Assembly (NCBI GenBank): GCA_002748355.1
Contig: PDSF01000043.1
Coordinates: forward strand, 1 to 64,000
Length of the DNA: 64,000 bases
Direction: 5' to 3'
Source of the DNA: Planctomycetota bacterium
GTDB taxonomy: Bacteria > Planctomycetota > UBA1135 > GCA-002748355
Part shown: positions 47,942-56,898 of the stretch, one piece after another
Layout of the letters: every line of letters starts with the position of its first letter
How positions within the stretch are numbered: the first letter of the stretch is position 1
Program-made: the position numbers and the translations under genes
The notes under the pieces: model-generated
The model's input: the letters and a program-made list of their open reading frames with translations, nothing else
Database searches by the model: none
What the model was told of the DNA's origin: nothing

Positions 47942-49717
47942 CTAACGAACCAGAAGATCCTTGGTAAAGCCTTCCCAGAGCTCGAAAACGAGTTGGTCTC
48001 CAGGGCGGTGGCTCCAGAGTCGCCCCTTTTCTCCCTGGTAAAGCCGCAGCACCCCCAAGGTCTTGGGCTTGGCCCCTGGCGCCCGCAGCCACTGCACCGT
48101 AATCGTGCGCTGCAAGCGCTCCGCCACCAGCTCGGCGGGCCGCGGCGACGCCAAGACCCTCTCAGCCTTGAGCAGCTGCAAGCGATCCCAGAGCCGCTCT
48201 TCGAAGTCCCGCGCCGGCTTGCCATGATGCTCCCAGCGCCCCTCGGCATTCTTCTCGTACACAAAGTCCTGCTTGCCTTCGCTCAGCACCACGCGGTTAG
48301 GCTGCTCACCGCGGTCGACCCGGAAGGCCACTCGCTCCACGTACTCTTGCCAGGGAGCAAACAAGGCCTGCTTGTTGACCTTGTCGAGGACAACGCAATA
48401 GTCCGCATCCTCAGGCTGGGCCAACCATTGGCCCTTGTCCTGGGCGAAGCGGATCTCCGTGATCTCGCCGCGCTGGCCAACAGGGGGAGAAAGCTGCACC
48501 ACCAAGCTCGGCACGCTCAGGACCTTGAGGGCCGGCTTCGCCTGCTCCCCGACCAGAACCCTCTGCACTCGCATCGTCGCCAAGGCATCAAACAAGCGGG
48601 CGACGCTGGCGCTCTCGCTCCAGCCCTCACGCGGCTGCACCAGACGAAAACCCGGCTCGGGATGGAGTGAATCGAGAACCATCGGCACCCCGCTCTTCCC
48701 CTCCCCCTTGATCACGAGCTGCAAACGCTGGGTCTTCTTCGGATCGAAGGCCCAGAGCGTGCGGTCGACCAGCTCTTCGGCAGAGGCGAGCACCACCCGG
48801 GCAAAGCTCTCCATATCCAGGACCAGGACGACCTTGCGTCCATCGACCAGGGCATAACAACCCAGGCCAGCCTGGCGCCAGATCCGCACCCGCTCGCGGC
48901 CATAGTTGCCCAGGAGCTGGATCTCCAGCCAAGGCGGGCTATCGATGATCCATTCAGGAGTTCCCGTTATCGGAAGGAAGCGCTCCGCCCGTATCGATAA
49001 CAGTCCAGAGAGCACGGCGCTGAGCCGCGCCGAATCACCAGGCGCCTGGATGGGTTCCACGATTTCCAAGCGCCCGTCGCCCTTGCGCACGAGCTTGATG
49101 CTCTGCTTGGCCTCCGGCCCTTCGATCCGCTTGAGCAGCAGTTCACGCAGCCCGGGAGCGCTGGCGTGAAAAACCAGCCGATTTCGCACCTCGTGCAGGT
49201 TGTGGTTGACCCCGACTTCCAGCCCTGAGGGGACCTTGTAAAGGTCGCCATCGATAAGCGCGAAGGACTGGGGGATTCCGCCACGGAACACGTCTTCACC
49301 GCCGAGCAGGATCGTCGTCCGCTCAGCCGCAGCACCAACCACGATTTTGCCCAGCGGCGTATCGAGTCCGGTTTCATTGAGCATCTTCGGCGTCAGCTCC
49401 GCCTTGGGGCTCACGAACTGCTTTTTGGCACTGGCCAGCGAGCCGAGGAGGTTATTCAGCAAGGCCATGCTGGCCTCGTCTTCGACTGGGTAGCTAAGGA
49501 CCCAGCCCCGCGCGGCACTCTTGAAGTGGTATTCCTTGCTCCCGTCCTCGTTCCAGATCTGCAGGAAATCTGGAGGGCCGGGAAGCTTGGCGAGCAGCGG
49601 CGAGACTGTGGGAGGAAGCTCTCCAGGCCCATCTTGTTCCTGCTGGTCAGCCCAATAGTAGGCCACGCCGAGCACGAGCACGGCGAGGAGAAGCAGCGGC
49701 AGGGAACGCAGACTCAT
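47942..49717 (-). CDS. DUF4340 protein of a Gld-like ABC operon
   Basis: The protein has 591 aa from the ATG at 49717, which overlaps the preceding stop (ATGA). One N-terminal membrane segment (residues 3-21, Leu-Leu-Leu-Leu-Ala-Val-Leu-Val-Leu) is followed by a large extracytoplasmic region with repeated beta modules, such as Gly-Trp-Val-Leu-Ser-Tyr-Pro-Val-Glu-Asp. DUF4340 proteins commonly follow GldG-like genes in planctomycetes and relatives, where they are thought to be part of the exporter. It is the last of the four-gene operon. Confidence 0.85.
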   Translation of the reverse strand: MSLRSLPLLLLAVLVLGVAYYWADQQEQDGPGELPPTVSPLLAKLPGPPDFLQIWNEDGSKEYHFKSAARGWVLSYPVEDEASMALLNNLLGSLASAKKQFVSPKAELTPKMLNETGLDTPLGKIVVGAAAERTTILLGGEDVFRGGIPQSFALIDGDLYKVPSGLEVGVNHNLHEVRNRLVFHASAPGLRELLLKRIEGPEAKQSIKLVRKGDGRLEIVEPIQAPGDSARLSAVLSGLLSIRAERFLPITGTPEWIIDSPPWLEIQLLGNYGRERVRIWRQAGLGCYALVDGRKVVLVLDMESFARVVLASAEELVDRTLWAFDPKKTQRLQLVIKGEGKSGVPMVLDSLHPEPGFRLVQPREGWSESASVARLFDALATMRVQRVLVGEQAKPALKVLSVPSLVVQLSPPVGQRGEITEIRFAQDKGQWLAQPEDADYCVVLDKVNKQALFAPWQEYVERVAFRVDRGEQPNRVVLSEGKQDFVYEKNAEGRWEHHGKPARDFEERLWDRLQLLKAERVLASPRPAELVAERLQRTITVQWLRAPGAKPKTLGVLRLYQGEKGRLWSHRPGDQLVFELWEGFTKDLLVR

Positions 49718-51282
49718 GCGCGACGCCTCCAGTAGACCAGGAAGAAGGCAAAGGCGAGGAAGGACAGCGGCACCACCCAAACAACGAGTAGCTTGACCCG
49801 CGAAACCTGCTGCGGCGACAGCTTGATCGACTCTGTGCGACGATAGCGCTCGGGAACATCGACCCGTGCCTCGCGCGAGGCCAACCAACTACAAAGCTCA
49901 AGGGCGAACTTGCTGTGCTGATCGATGAGTCCATCGCCATTGGCAAAGGCGATGGCGCTGATCAAGGCGATACGCCCCTTTCGTTCAGTTTCCCCGTCGA
50001 CCACGATCGTCGCAGCAATCTGCTGCCGTCCCAAATCCTGTTCGCTCGTCGGCCGGTAATCCGGCCGCACGCCCCCGACATAGGCCTCGCCCCAGGTGTA
50101 GGGGTTACTGGTAATGAGATAAGTCCCCCGCACCCCCTTGGGCATCTTTTCCGCGAGACGCAGCCCCCGAGCTTGGGGGAAGGCTCCGACCATGCGGCGC
50201 TGGCGAAAGCTCTTGGTCACTGGGTGCACACGGCTCCAACCATCCTCGATCATGAGGAAGGAGCAGCGCGGATCCCCATAGCGAGGCGGCGCCGAGCCGG
50301 TGCTATCGGGGAGGCCGTTGAAGAGCTGCTGCTTGCCGAGCCTTAGGCCCAAAGGCTCAAGCAGGCTGCGTTGGCTCAGTGCTCGGCCGCCACGGCTCAT
50401 GCCTGCCGTCATCAGCAGGCTGCCGCCACGGCGCACATAGCTCTGGATCAACGCAGCTTCACGCTCAGGGATAGGGAGCCGCGGCTGTAGCAGGATCAGC
50501 AGCCGGCAGTTCGCCGGGATTTCCTGGGCCGTCACCAAGCTGATGCGATGGTTGTCAAAACCATCCTCCATCAGGGCGCGCGCCAGACCAGCATAACCCG
50601 CCGCTGTCTGGTCGCTGGGGTCTCCAGCGAAGAAGTCTTTGACCCAATACGCACGCAAGTTTTCTTCCTCAAGCAGCATGCTCTTGAGCGCCGAGGCCAG
50701 GGCTTGCTCGCCCTTGAAACCGCGCAAAACGAACTGCGCCTGAGCCTGTCCCGGCATCCCCCCCGTATCCGGGGTATCGATGTCGGCCATGTCATGAATC
50801 AGATGTATGAGACGGGTTTTCTTGCCGATTTTGAGGGTCACGGTATCGGGCTGGCCGCCGGTCACTTCGACGCGCTCACCCGAGCTTTTGATGTCCCGGT
50901 AGATATCGTTGTGCCGCACCTTGATTTGCCGCCCACCGAGAAAGCGAATCCTCTCGATCAAGTCATAGGCCAGCGACTTGACCCTCGCATGGATACCGCC
51001 AGGATCCTTGGCCCCTTGATAGCTTTCAAAAAAGGTGTCGATCTCGAGCAGGTCCCCACTCTTGCGCAACTGAGCGACCAGGGCCTCAGTCTCGCCCCCC
51101 AGGGAGAACTTGGCCCCAGGGCTCAAATCGAAGGTCTTGCGCAGCGCCGGCTTGGTCAGCAGGAAGTTAAGCAGGGCCCAAATCAATACTGCGAAAAGCA
51201 CGTTGAGTGCGACGACCAGCCCGATACCGAACCTGCGCCCAGCTCCGAATCCACCGCCTTGCTTGTTCTTATCTTTGCTCAT
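49714..51282 (-). CDS. GldG-like ABC transporter auxiliary protein
   Basis: A 522-aa protein with a basic Lys/Gly-rich N-terminus, a membrane helix at about 20-43 and another at the C-terminus (about 500-518), and a large periplasmic domain between. Segments such as Asp-Leu-Ser-Pro-Gly-Ala-Lys-Phe-Ser-Leu-Gly and Leu-Ile-Leu-Leu-Gln-Pro-Arg-Leu-Pro-Ile match the GldG/DUF7088 auxiliary family. It acts with the ATPase and permease encoded just upstream, 4 bp before its start. Substrate unknown; a gliding role is not implied by this gene alone. Confidence 0.85.
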   Translation of the reverse strand: MSKDKNKQGGGFGAGRRFGIGLVVALNVLFAVLIWALLNFLLTKPALRKTFDLSPGAKFSLGGETEALVAQLRKSGDLLEIDTFFESYQGAKDPGGIHARVKSLAYDLIERIRFLGGRQIKVRHNDIYRDIKSSGERVEVTGGQPDTVTLKIGKKTRLIHLIHDMADIDTPDTGGMPGQAQAQFVLRGFKGEQALASALKSMLLEEENLRAYWVKDFFAGDPSDQTAAGYAGLARALMEDGFDNHRISLVTAQEIPANCRLLILLQPRLPIPEREAALIQSYVRRGGSLLMTAGMSRGGRALSQRSLLEPLGLRLGKQQLFNGLPDSTGSAPPRYGDPRCSFLMIEDGWSRVHPVTKSFRQRRMVGAFPQARGLRLAEKMPKGVRGTYLITSNPYTWGEAYVGGVRPDYRPTSEQDLGRQQIAATIVVDGETERKGRIALISAIAFANGDGLIDQHSKFALELCSWLASREARVDVPERYRRTESIKLSPQQVSRVKLLVVWVVPLSFLAFAFFLVYWRRRA

Positions 51283-51286
51283 GGGA

Positions 51287-52096
51287 TCAGCGCCACTTGC
51301 GCGACTCGATCACGCGCGTCGTCAGGAACAAGAAGAGCCCCGTCGTCGAAATGTAGAACACCAGGTAACCGGTATCGACGAGCCCGCGGAAGAACCACTG
51401 GCCAAGCTGCTTGATCACGTAGAACTGATCGAGCAAGACCAGGCCGAAGCCCGAATCGACATCGAGCGCACGCACGTCGAGCTGCTGTGAAATCTCCTGG
51501 GGAGCGCGTAAGAGCGCAAAGGCGAAGATCATGCCCGCCAGTGAAGCCAGAAGCTGATTATCGGTCAGCGATGAAGTAAAGAGGCCAGCTGCGAGGATCA
51601 AGGAGCCGAGGGCAAAGAGCCCGATATAGGCGGCGCAAACCTGGCCCATCGGCATCGAAACACCAAGAAAGCTATCCATCTGCAAGATGAGCAATAAGGT
51701 CAGAGTCGGTAACCAGAGCAGGACAAAGAAGAGCCAGCTCGCTAGCCATTTACCGAATACGACCTCGAAGTCGCGCACCGGCGCGGTCATCAGGTGCTCA
51801 AGGGAGCCGGTGCGCTTCTCCTCAGCAAAAGCCCGCATGGTCAGAATCGGCGGCACCAGTACGATCGCAAACTGCGTCGAAGCACTGGCCAAATACCCCA
51901 TGGCAAAGCTCTCGCTGTCCCCGCCAACCTCTTTGAAATAGGACGCGAGCTGGTAGACCTCGAAGCCGCGGAAAAGAAAGAAGAGAAAGAGGATCACCCA
52001 GGAGATCGGGCTCACAAGCAGGGCAAAGAACTCGCGACGGGTGATGATCCAGAGCTGCCGCTTGGGGGCCTTGAGCGTGGGAAGCTGGGCCGTCAT
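51287..52096 (-). CDS. ABC-2 type permease (GldF-like)
   Basis: A 269-aa permease with six hydrophobic segments (for example Phe-Ala-Leu-Leu-Val-Ser-Pro-Ile-Ser-Trp-Val-Ile-Leu-Phe-Leu-Phe-Phe-Leu). It contains Arg-Arg-Glu-Phe near the start and Glu-Glu-Lys-Arg-Thr-Gly-Ser-Leu-Glu, typical of GldF-like membrane subunits. Its ATG overlaps the ATPase stop (ATGA, 52093-52096). With the upstream ATPase and the two downstream auxiliary genes it forms a complete export complex. Confidence 0.88.
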   Translation of the reverse strand: MTAQLPTLKAPKRQLWIITRREFFALLVSPISWVILFLFFLFRGFEVYQLASYFKEVGGDSESFAMGYLASASTQFAIVLVPPILTMRAFAEEKRTGSLEHLMTAPVRDFEVVFGKWLASWLFFVLLWLPTLTLLLILQMDSFLGVSMPMGQVCAAYIGLFALGSLILAAGLFTSSLTDNQLLASLAGMIFAFALLRAPQEISQQLDVRALDVDSGFGLVLLDQFYVIKQLGQWFFRGLVDTGYLVFYISTTGLFLFLTTRVIESRKWR

Positions 52097-53088
52097 GCCG
52101 CCGCCTCCTCGCCTTCGGCCGCGTCATTGGCAGCGCCGTCCACAGCGCCGTCGATGCGTCCTTCGGTCAGCTGGAAGAAGATCTCCTCGAGGCTGGGCTC
52201 CTCGACCTGCAAGGCTCGCCACTCGATCCCGGCCGCACGCACCCGCGCCGCCAGCGCTTCCTGCAGCGCCTTCATGTCTTGCTGCGGCGCAAGCACCGCA
52301 CGCAGAGAGCACCAGTCCCCATCCATCGAGATTCCCGGCTCTCCCATCCCCTGGATCTCGGCGAAGAGGGCCCGACCGCGTTCGGCATCGCAGCGCAGCT
52401 CCAGCAAGAGCTGACGCTGGGCAAGATCCTGACGCAGCTCACCCAGCGAGCCGTCGGCGCGAAGCCGCCCTTCGTGGATCAGGATGATGCGATCGCAGAC
52501 CGCCTCGATATCCGCAAGGATGTGGCTCGACATCAATATCGTGTGTTCACCACGCAGCTCGCGAATGCTCTCACGCACGCGCTTGCGCTGGTTGGGGTCG
52601 AGACCGGAGGTCGGTTCGTCGAGGATCAAGAGCGGTGGGTCGGAGACGAGAGCATCCGCCAGGCCAACGCGCTGGCGATAACCACGCGAGACATGGCCGA
52701 CCAGCTTGCGCCGCATTTCAAGGACACCGGCACGCTCCATCGCCGAGCCGACCCGCGCCTTACTCTCGCTCCTGGGAACCCCCTTGAGCCGGGCGCGGAA
52801 GCGCAAGTATTCCTCGACGCGCATATCCGGATAAATCGGCACGTTCTCAGGCAAATAGCCGAGCCCCGAGCGCACGAGCAAGGAGTCGGTCAGGACATCT
52901 CGATCGAAAACCCGGACCTGCCCCGAGGTGGCGGAGTGGTAGCCGGTAAGCACCCGAATCGTCGTCGTCTTGCCAGCGCCATTGGGCCCCAGGAAGCCGA
53001 CGATCTCCCCCGGTTCGATACGGAAACTGAGTTCGTCGACGGCGCGGAAGGCCCCATAGGCCTTGACGAGTTGCTGAACCTCGATCAT
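52093..53088 (-). CDS. ABC transporter ATPase (GldA-like)
   Basis: The protein has 331 aa from the ATG at 53088 (Met-Ile-Glu-Val-Gln-Gln-Leu-Val-Lys-Ala-Tyr-Gly). Walker A is Gly-Pro-Asn-Gly-Ala-Gly-Lys-Thr-Thr-Thr; the signature is Val-Ser-Arg-Gly-Tyr-Arg-Gln-Arg-Val; Walker B is Leu-Leu-Ile-Leu-Asp-Glu-Pro-Thr-Ser-Gly-Leu-Asp-Pro. The last 100 residues form the C-terminal extension common to GldA/NosF-type proteins. It powers the exporter whose permease gene it overlaps, and is the first gene of the four-gene operon. Confidence 0.9.
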   Translation of the reverse strand: MIEVQQLVKAYGAFRAVDELSFRIEPGEIVGFLGPNGAGKTTTIRVLTGYHSATSGQVRVFDRDVLTDSLLVRSGLGYLPENVPIYPDMRVEEYLRFRARLKGVPRSESKARVGSAMERAGVLEMRRKLVGHVSRGYRQRVGLADALVSDPPLLILDEPTSGLDPNQRKRVRESIRELRGEHTILMSSHILADIEAVCDRIILIHEGRLRADGSLGELRQDLAQRQLLLELRCDAERGRALFAEIQGMGEPGISMDGDWCSLRAVLAPQQDMKALQEALAARVRAAGIEWRALQVEEPSLEEIFFQLTEGRIDGAVDGAANDAAEGEEAAA

Positions 53089-53234
53089 GGCAGGGAATCT
53101 AGCGGCAAGGGCAGCGTGATTCGCCTGTGCACGCCAAGCGATCCCTCCACTCTGGCTACGTTTCGGCGCATTCACCGCAGAAATACGCCCTCCAGCCTCT
53201 GGCCTGGGGCGGCATCCAGCCCAGGCTCTCCGCT

Positions 53235-55919
53235 ATGAAGCAGCATTCCATCGCAGTTGCCGCGGCCGTCACCGCGCTCTCTCTCGTGTCTCTGCCCGCG
53301 CAGAACACGCCCCAGGCCGAGCCTTCGGCCAGCTCACATACATCCACAGCTCCGCAGCTCGTCGACGAGCTGCCCAATGGCGTCAAGTTCGTGATCGAGG
53401 AACGCCACAACGCGCCGGTCGTCCAGGTCCTCGCCTATATGAAGATCGGCTCGATGTACGAGGGCGAGTACCTCGGCAGCGGCCTCTCGCACTACATGGA
53501 GCACATCGTCCACGGCGGCAGCACCCGTCGCCAGGTCAAGACTCCCGAGGGCATGGTGTGGAAGGGCCGAACGGAAGAGGAGACAAAGAAGATCCTCGAC
53601 TCGATCGGCGGCTACACCAATGCCAAGACCTCGCTCAACTACACCCAGTACTTCGTCACCACCAAGGGTGAGATGGCCGGAACCGCCATCGACCTGATCG
53701 CCGACTGGCTACAAAACTGCCAGTTCGATAAGCGCGAAGTCCGCCGTGAGCAGGGCGTGGTCCAGCAGGAACTCCTGCGCAACCTGGATAACGCCGGGCG
53801 CTTCCGCAGCACGCTCTACATGGAGACGATGTTCCAGGCCCACCCGACCCGCGTGCCGGTGATCGGCTACCAGGACTGCATCCAGCGCCTGACCCGGGAC
53901 GACATGATGACGTTCTACCACCGGCATTACATGCCGCAGAACTGCGTCGTCTCCATCGTCGGCGACATCGATCGCTTCGAAATCAAGAAGCTCATCGAGA
54001 AGCACTTCGGCAACTGGAAGCGCAAGAACCGCGAACCCATCATCCTCCCCGAGGAGCCGCAGCAGGTCGCGCCGCGCTGGGTGGAGAAGAGCCACGGCTC
54101 GACGAAGACCTGCCAAGTGCTCTTCGGCGTGCCGACGATTCCGCTGCGCCATCCTGACCTCTACGCCTTGGACATGATGTCCAATGTCCTCGGTCTCGGC
54201 GCCGCTGCGCGTCTACCCCGCAAGTTCGAGCATGACCCCAGCTCCCAGCTGCACGCAACGGGCATCGGCACCAGCAACTTGACCCCCAGCTATGGCTGTG
54301 GGCGCTTCACCTGTGGTTTCACCACCGACAGCCCAGAGGAGGCTCGCAAGCTGGTCCACGAAACCTGGGCCGAGATCAAGAAGCTCCAGAACGAGCTTGT
54401 GTCCCAGGCTGAGATCGACCGCGCCCTCAAGGTCCTGACCAAGTACCACCACATGGGCCGGGCGAAGGTCGACGATCGAGCCGAACAGCTGGCCAGCAAC
54501 CTCGCTTGGCTTGCCGACCCCAACTTCGATGATCGCTATCTCGAGAACATCCAAAAGGTCAGCGCCGAAGACATTCGGGCAATGGCGCGCAAGTATCTCG
54601 ACGACAACAAGCTCACGGTCACCATCGTGACTCCGCCGCAGCCCGAGGCCACGGCCAAGCGCAGCCAGGACATCGACAAGGTTGGCGAGGTCAAGCGAGT
54701 CAAGCTGGACAACGGCCTGACCCTGCTGCTCAAGCGCGTGCCGGGCTACGGCATGGTCGACGTCTCCGCCGCCTTCGGCGGTGGCGTGATCCACGAAGAC
54801 GAGTCGAACAACGGCGCCTTCTTCCTGATGGGAAACACCTTCTGGCGTGGCACCAAGAAGCGCAGCTTCGGCCAGCTGATGCAGACCATGGACCAGCTCG
54901 GCATGGAGCTGGATGCCGAGTCCCACAACAACGTCTACTTCGTGCGCATGAAGTGCCTCGCCAATGACCTAGAGCCGGCCTTCGGCGTCATGGGCGAAGT
55001 CATCCTCGAGCCGGCCATCGACCCGCAATGGGTCATGCGCCTCAAGAGCATCCTCTTGCAGCGGGTTCTGCCGAACCAGGACGTGCAGGCAGAGGCGATG
55101 ATGGAAAAGGCCACACGCAGCACGCTCTACGAGAAGAGCCCCTATCGCCTGCAGCGCTTCGGGACCAAGGAGAGCATCAACAAGCTGAGCGCCGCGGACA
55201 TCCGCAAGCTCTACGAGACCTACACCCGCCCGAACAACTGCGTGCTGGCGGTCTACGGAGATATCGACGTCGAGAAGACGACGGCCCTGGTCAAGAAGAC
55301 CTTCGCCTCCTGGCAGCCTGGAGAGATCCCGGCGAAGAAGTCCTGCACCGAGCCCTTCCCCGAACAGGACCGCACCATCGAGCTAACCAACAAGCAAATC
55401 CGCACCAACTACCGCATCGCTTGGCGCGCCTATGCTCGCCAGGACAAGCAGGCTCGTTATGCCATGTCCGTGCTGACGACAATCATCGGCGGCGGCGGCT
55501 GGCTGCATCAGCGTCTGCGCGGCGGCGAGGCCGAGTATGTCTACGCCGTCAGCGCCCGCTCCTACCCCGGAGACCTGGCCGGGCACTTCTTCATCGAGAC
55601 CGACTTCAGGCCCGAAGACGAAGCCGCTGTCATCAAGATCATAGCTGGCGTGATCAAAGATGCCTGCGACGGCAAGTTCACCGACGAAGAGCTGGAGCTC
55701 GCCAAGACCCAGGTCCAGTGCTACGACGCCCTCGGCAAGATGGAGAACAGCTCGGTGGCACGGGGCGACGCCCTGAGCGAACTCTTCGGCGAAGGCTACG
55801 ACAGCGAAAAGGCCTTCTACGCCGGCATGGCCAAGGTCACCCGCGAAGACGTGATCAAGGCGGCGAAGGGGATCTTCACGACCCCGGCCCTGCGCATCTT
55901 CGTCCGGCCGAAAAAGTAA
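53235..55919 (+). CDS. Secreted M16 family zinc peptidase, two-domain
   Basis: The protein has 894 aa from the ATG at 53235; the longer frame overlaps the divergent ATPase region. A signal peptide (1-23, Leu-Ser-Leu-Val-Ser-Leu-Pro-Ala-Gln) precedes two M16 halves. The N-terminal half has the inverted zinc motif His86-Tyr-Met-Glu89-His90 and a downstream Val-Arg-Arg-Glu-Gln; the C-terminal half is non-catalytic. It cleaves peptides in the periplasm, like PqqL/insulinase-type proteins. It stands alone, ahead of a terminator-like hairpin. Confidence 0.87.
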   Translation: MKQHSIAVAAAVTALSLVSLPAQNTPQAEPSASSHTSTAPQLVDELPNGVKFVIEERHNAPVVQVLAYMKIGSMYEGEYLGSGLSHYMEHIVHGGSTRRQVKTPEGMVWKGRTEEETKKILDSIGGYTNAKTSLNYTQYFVTTKGEMAGTAIDLIADWLQNCQFDKREVRREQGVVQQELLRNLDNAGRFRSTLYMETMFQAHPTRVPVIGYQDCIQRLTRDDMMTFYHRHYMPQNCVVSIVGDIDRFEIKKLIEKHFGNWKRKNREPIILPEEPQQVAPRWVEKSHGSTKTCQVLFGVPTIPLRHPDLYALDMMSNVLGLGAAARLPRKFEHDPSSQLHATGIGTSNLTPSYGCGRFTCGFTTDSPEEARKLVHETWAEIKKLQNELVSQAEIDRALKVLTKYHHMGRAKVDDRAEQLASNLAWLADPNFDDRYLENIQKVSAEDIRAMARKYLDDNKLTVTIVTPPQPEATAKRSQDIDKVGEVKRVKLDNGLTLLLKRVPGYGMVDVSAAFGGGVIHEDESNNGAFFLMGNTFWRGTKKRSFGQLMQTMDQLGMELDAESHNNVYFVRMKCLANDLEPAFGVMGEVILEPAIDPQWVMRLKSILLQRVLPNQDVQAEAMMEKATRSTLYEKSPYRLQRFGTKESINKLSAADIRKLYETYTRPNNCVLAVYGDIDVEKTTALVKKTFASWQPGEIPAKKSCTEPFPEQDRTIELTNKQIRTNYRIAWRAYARQDKQARYAMSVLTTIIGGGGWLHQRLRGGEAEYVYAVSARSYPGDLAGHFFIETDFRPEDEAAVIKIIAGVIKDACDGKFTDEELELAKTQVQCYDALGKMENSSVARGDALSELFGEGYDSEKAFYAGMAKVTREDVIKAAKGIFTTPALRIFVRPKK

Positions 55920-55965
55920 GCCCCTAGCAGCCAGCGCGGCTGCAAGGGCCGCGCCCGCCGCCCAT

Positions 55966-56010
55966 AGACGGCGAAGCCTTGCATGACGCCAGGCTTCGCC
56001 GTCTGCTTTT
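55966..56010 (+). terminator. 14-bp terminator hairpin directly before the next start codon
   Basis: AGACGGCGAAGCCT (55966-55979) pairs perfectly with AGGCTTCGCCGTCT (55991-56004) over an 11-nt loop, followed by GCTTTT. It would terminate the M16 protease transcript. The next start codon (56014) comes four bases after the T-run, leaving no room for a normal leader. Confidence 0.8.
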
Positions 56011-56013
56011 AGC

Positions 56014-56817
56014 ATGCTTAGTTCCCAGCTCGCAGCTGTCCTGCTCGGCTTCTTCGCCCTCTCCTCGGCAGCGCTGCAAGAGCAAGCGCAGTCCTCACGG
56101 CTCAGCTTCAAGCTGGGCGACGACCAAATACGGATCCCCGCTCCGACGAGTTTCCTCCTCGCGCCACCCGAGATGGAAGCCTTCGTCAAAGCCGTCGAGA
56201 ACGGTCTCCCCGCCACTCACCGACAGCTCGCCCTCTTTCTTTACTCAGGCGATATCGAAAAGCTGCGCAAGGGCCAGAAGCCCAGCGCCGAGACCTTGTT
56301 CTCGGTGCAGAGCCTGCGCTCTATGGAGAACAAGCGCATCAGCCGCCAGCACTTCGCAGAGATACGCAGCGGAATCCGCCAGCAAGTCGGCATACTCGAC
56401 AAGGCCCTGCTCGAAGAAGCCCAGGCCAAGGAGAGCGAGGCTTCGCAGCGAATCACCAGCATCCACACCCTGCCTCCCCACCTAGACGAGAGCGACGCCA
56501 TCTCGATCGCCCAGCTCTTCAGCTTCGAGCTTGAGTCTGGGGGGCAAAAAGCGAAGCTCGTCAACGCTGAGATCCTCACCGTCTGCAACGTCGGCGGGGT
56601 CGTGCTCCACCTCAAGCATTGCTGCCCAGAGTCGGAGCTGGAGCTCGGCAAAAGGCGAAGCATCGCCTGGACCAAGGCCATACTCGCCGCCAACCCCAAG
56701 CCCCCGGAGCAGTCCAGCGGACTCGGCCTAAGCCTCATGACCAGGATCATCGGCTTCTGCCTGATCGCCGCCCTGCTTGCAGGCGCCGGGATCTTCCTCT
56801 TCCATCGGCGTTCTTGA
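56014..56817 (+). CDS. Secreted protein with C-terminal membrane anchor, function unknown
   Basis: A 267-aa protein with a signal peptide (residues 1-20, Leu-Leu-Gly-Phe-Phe-Ala-Leu-Ser-Ser-Ala), a helical middle with Lys/Glu/Gln-rich stretches, and a C-terminal transmembrane segment (about 245-262, Ile-Ile-Gly-Phe-Cys-Leu-Ile-Ala-Ala-Leu-Leu) ending in His-Arg-Arg-Ser. It is therefore held outside the inner membrane by its tail. A Cys-Cys-Pro in the domain could bind metal or form a disulfide. Neighbours do not reveal a role. Confidence 0.6.
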   Translation: MLSSQLAAVLLGFFALSSAALQEQAQSSRLSFKLGDDQIRIPAPTSFLLAPPEMEAFVKAVENGLPATHRQLALFLYSGDIEKLRKGQKPSAETLFSVQSLRSMENKRISRQHFAEIRSGIRQQVGILDKALLEEAQAKESEASQRITSIHTLPPHLDESDAISIAQLFSFELESGGQKAKLVNAEILTVCNVGGVVLHLKHCCPESELELGKRRSIAWTKAILAANPKPPEQSSGLGLSLMTRIIGFCLIAALLAGAGIFLFHRRS

Positions 56818-56898
56818 CCAAGCGCTTCTCCGCATCGTCTACTGCTCGGACTACCCTCTCCTTTCACTCTCCCAATCCCCCCTCTGGAGGAAGTCGAA

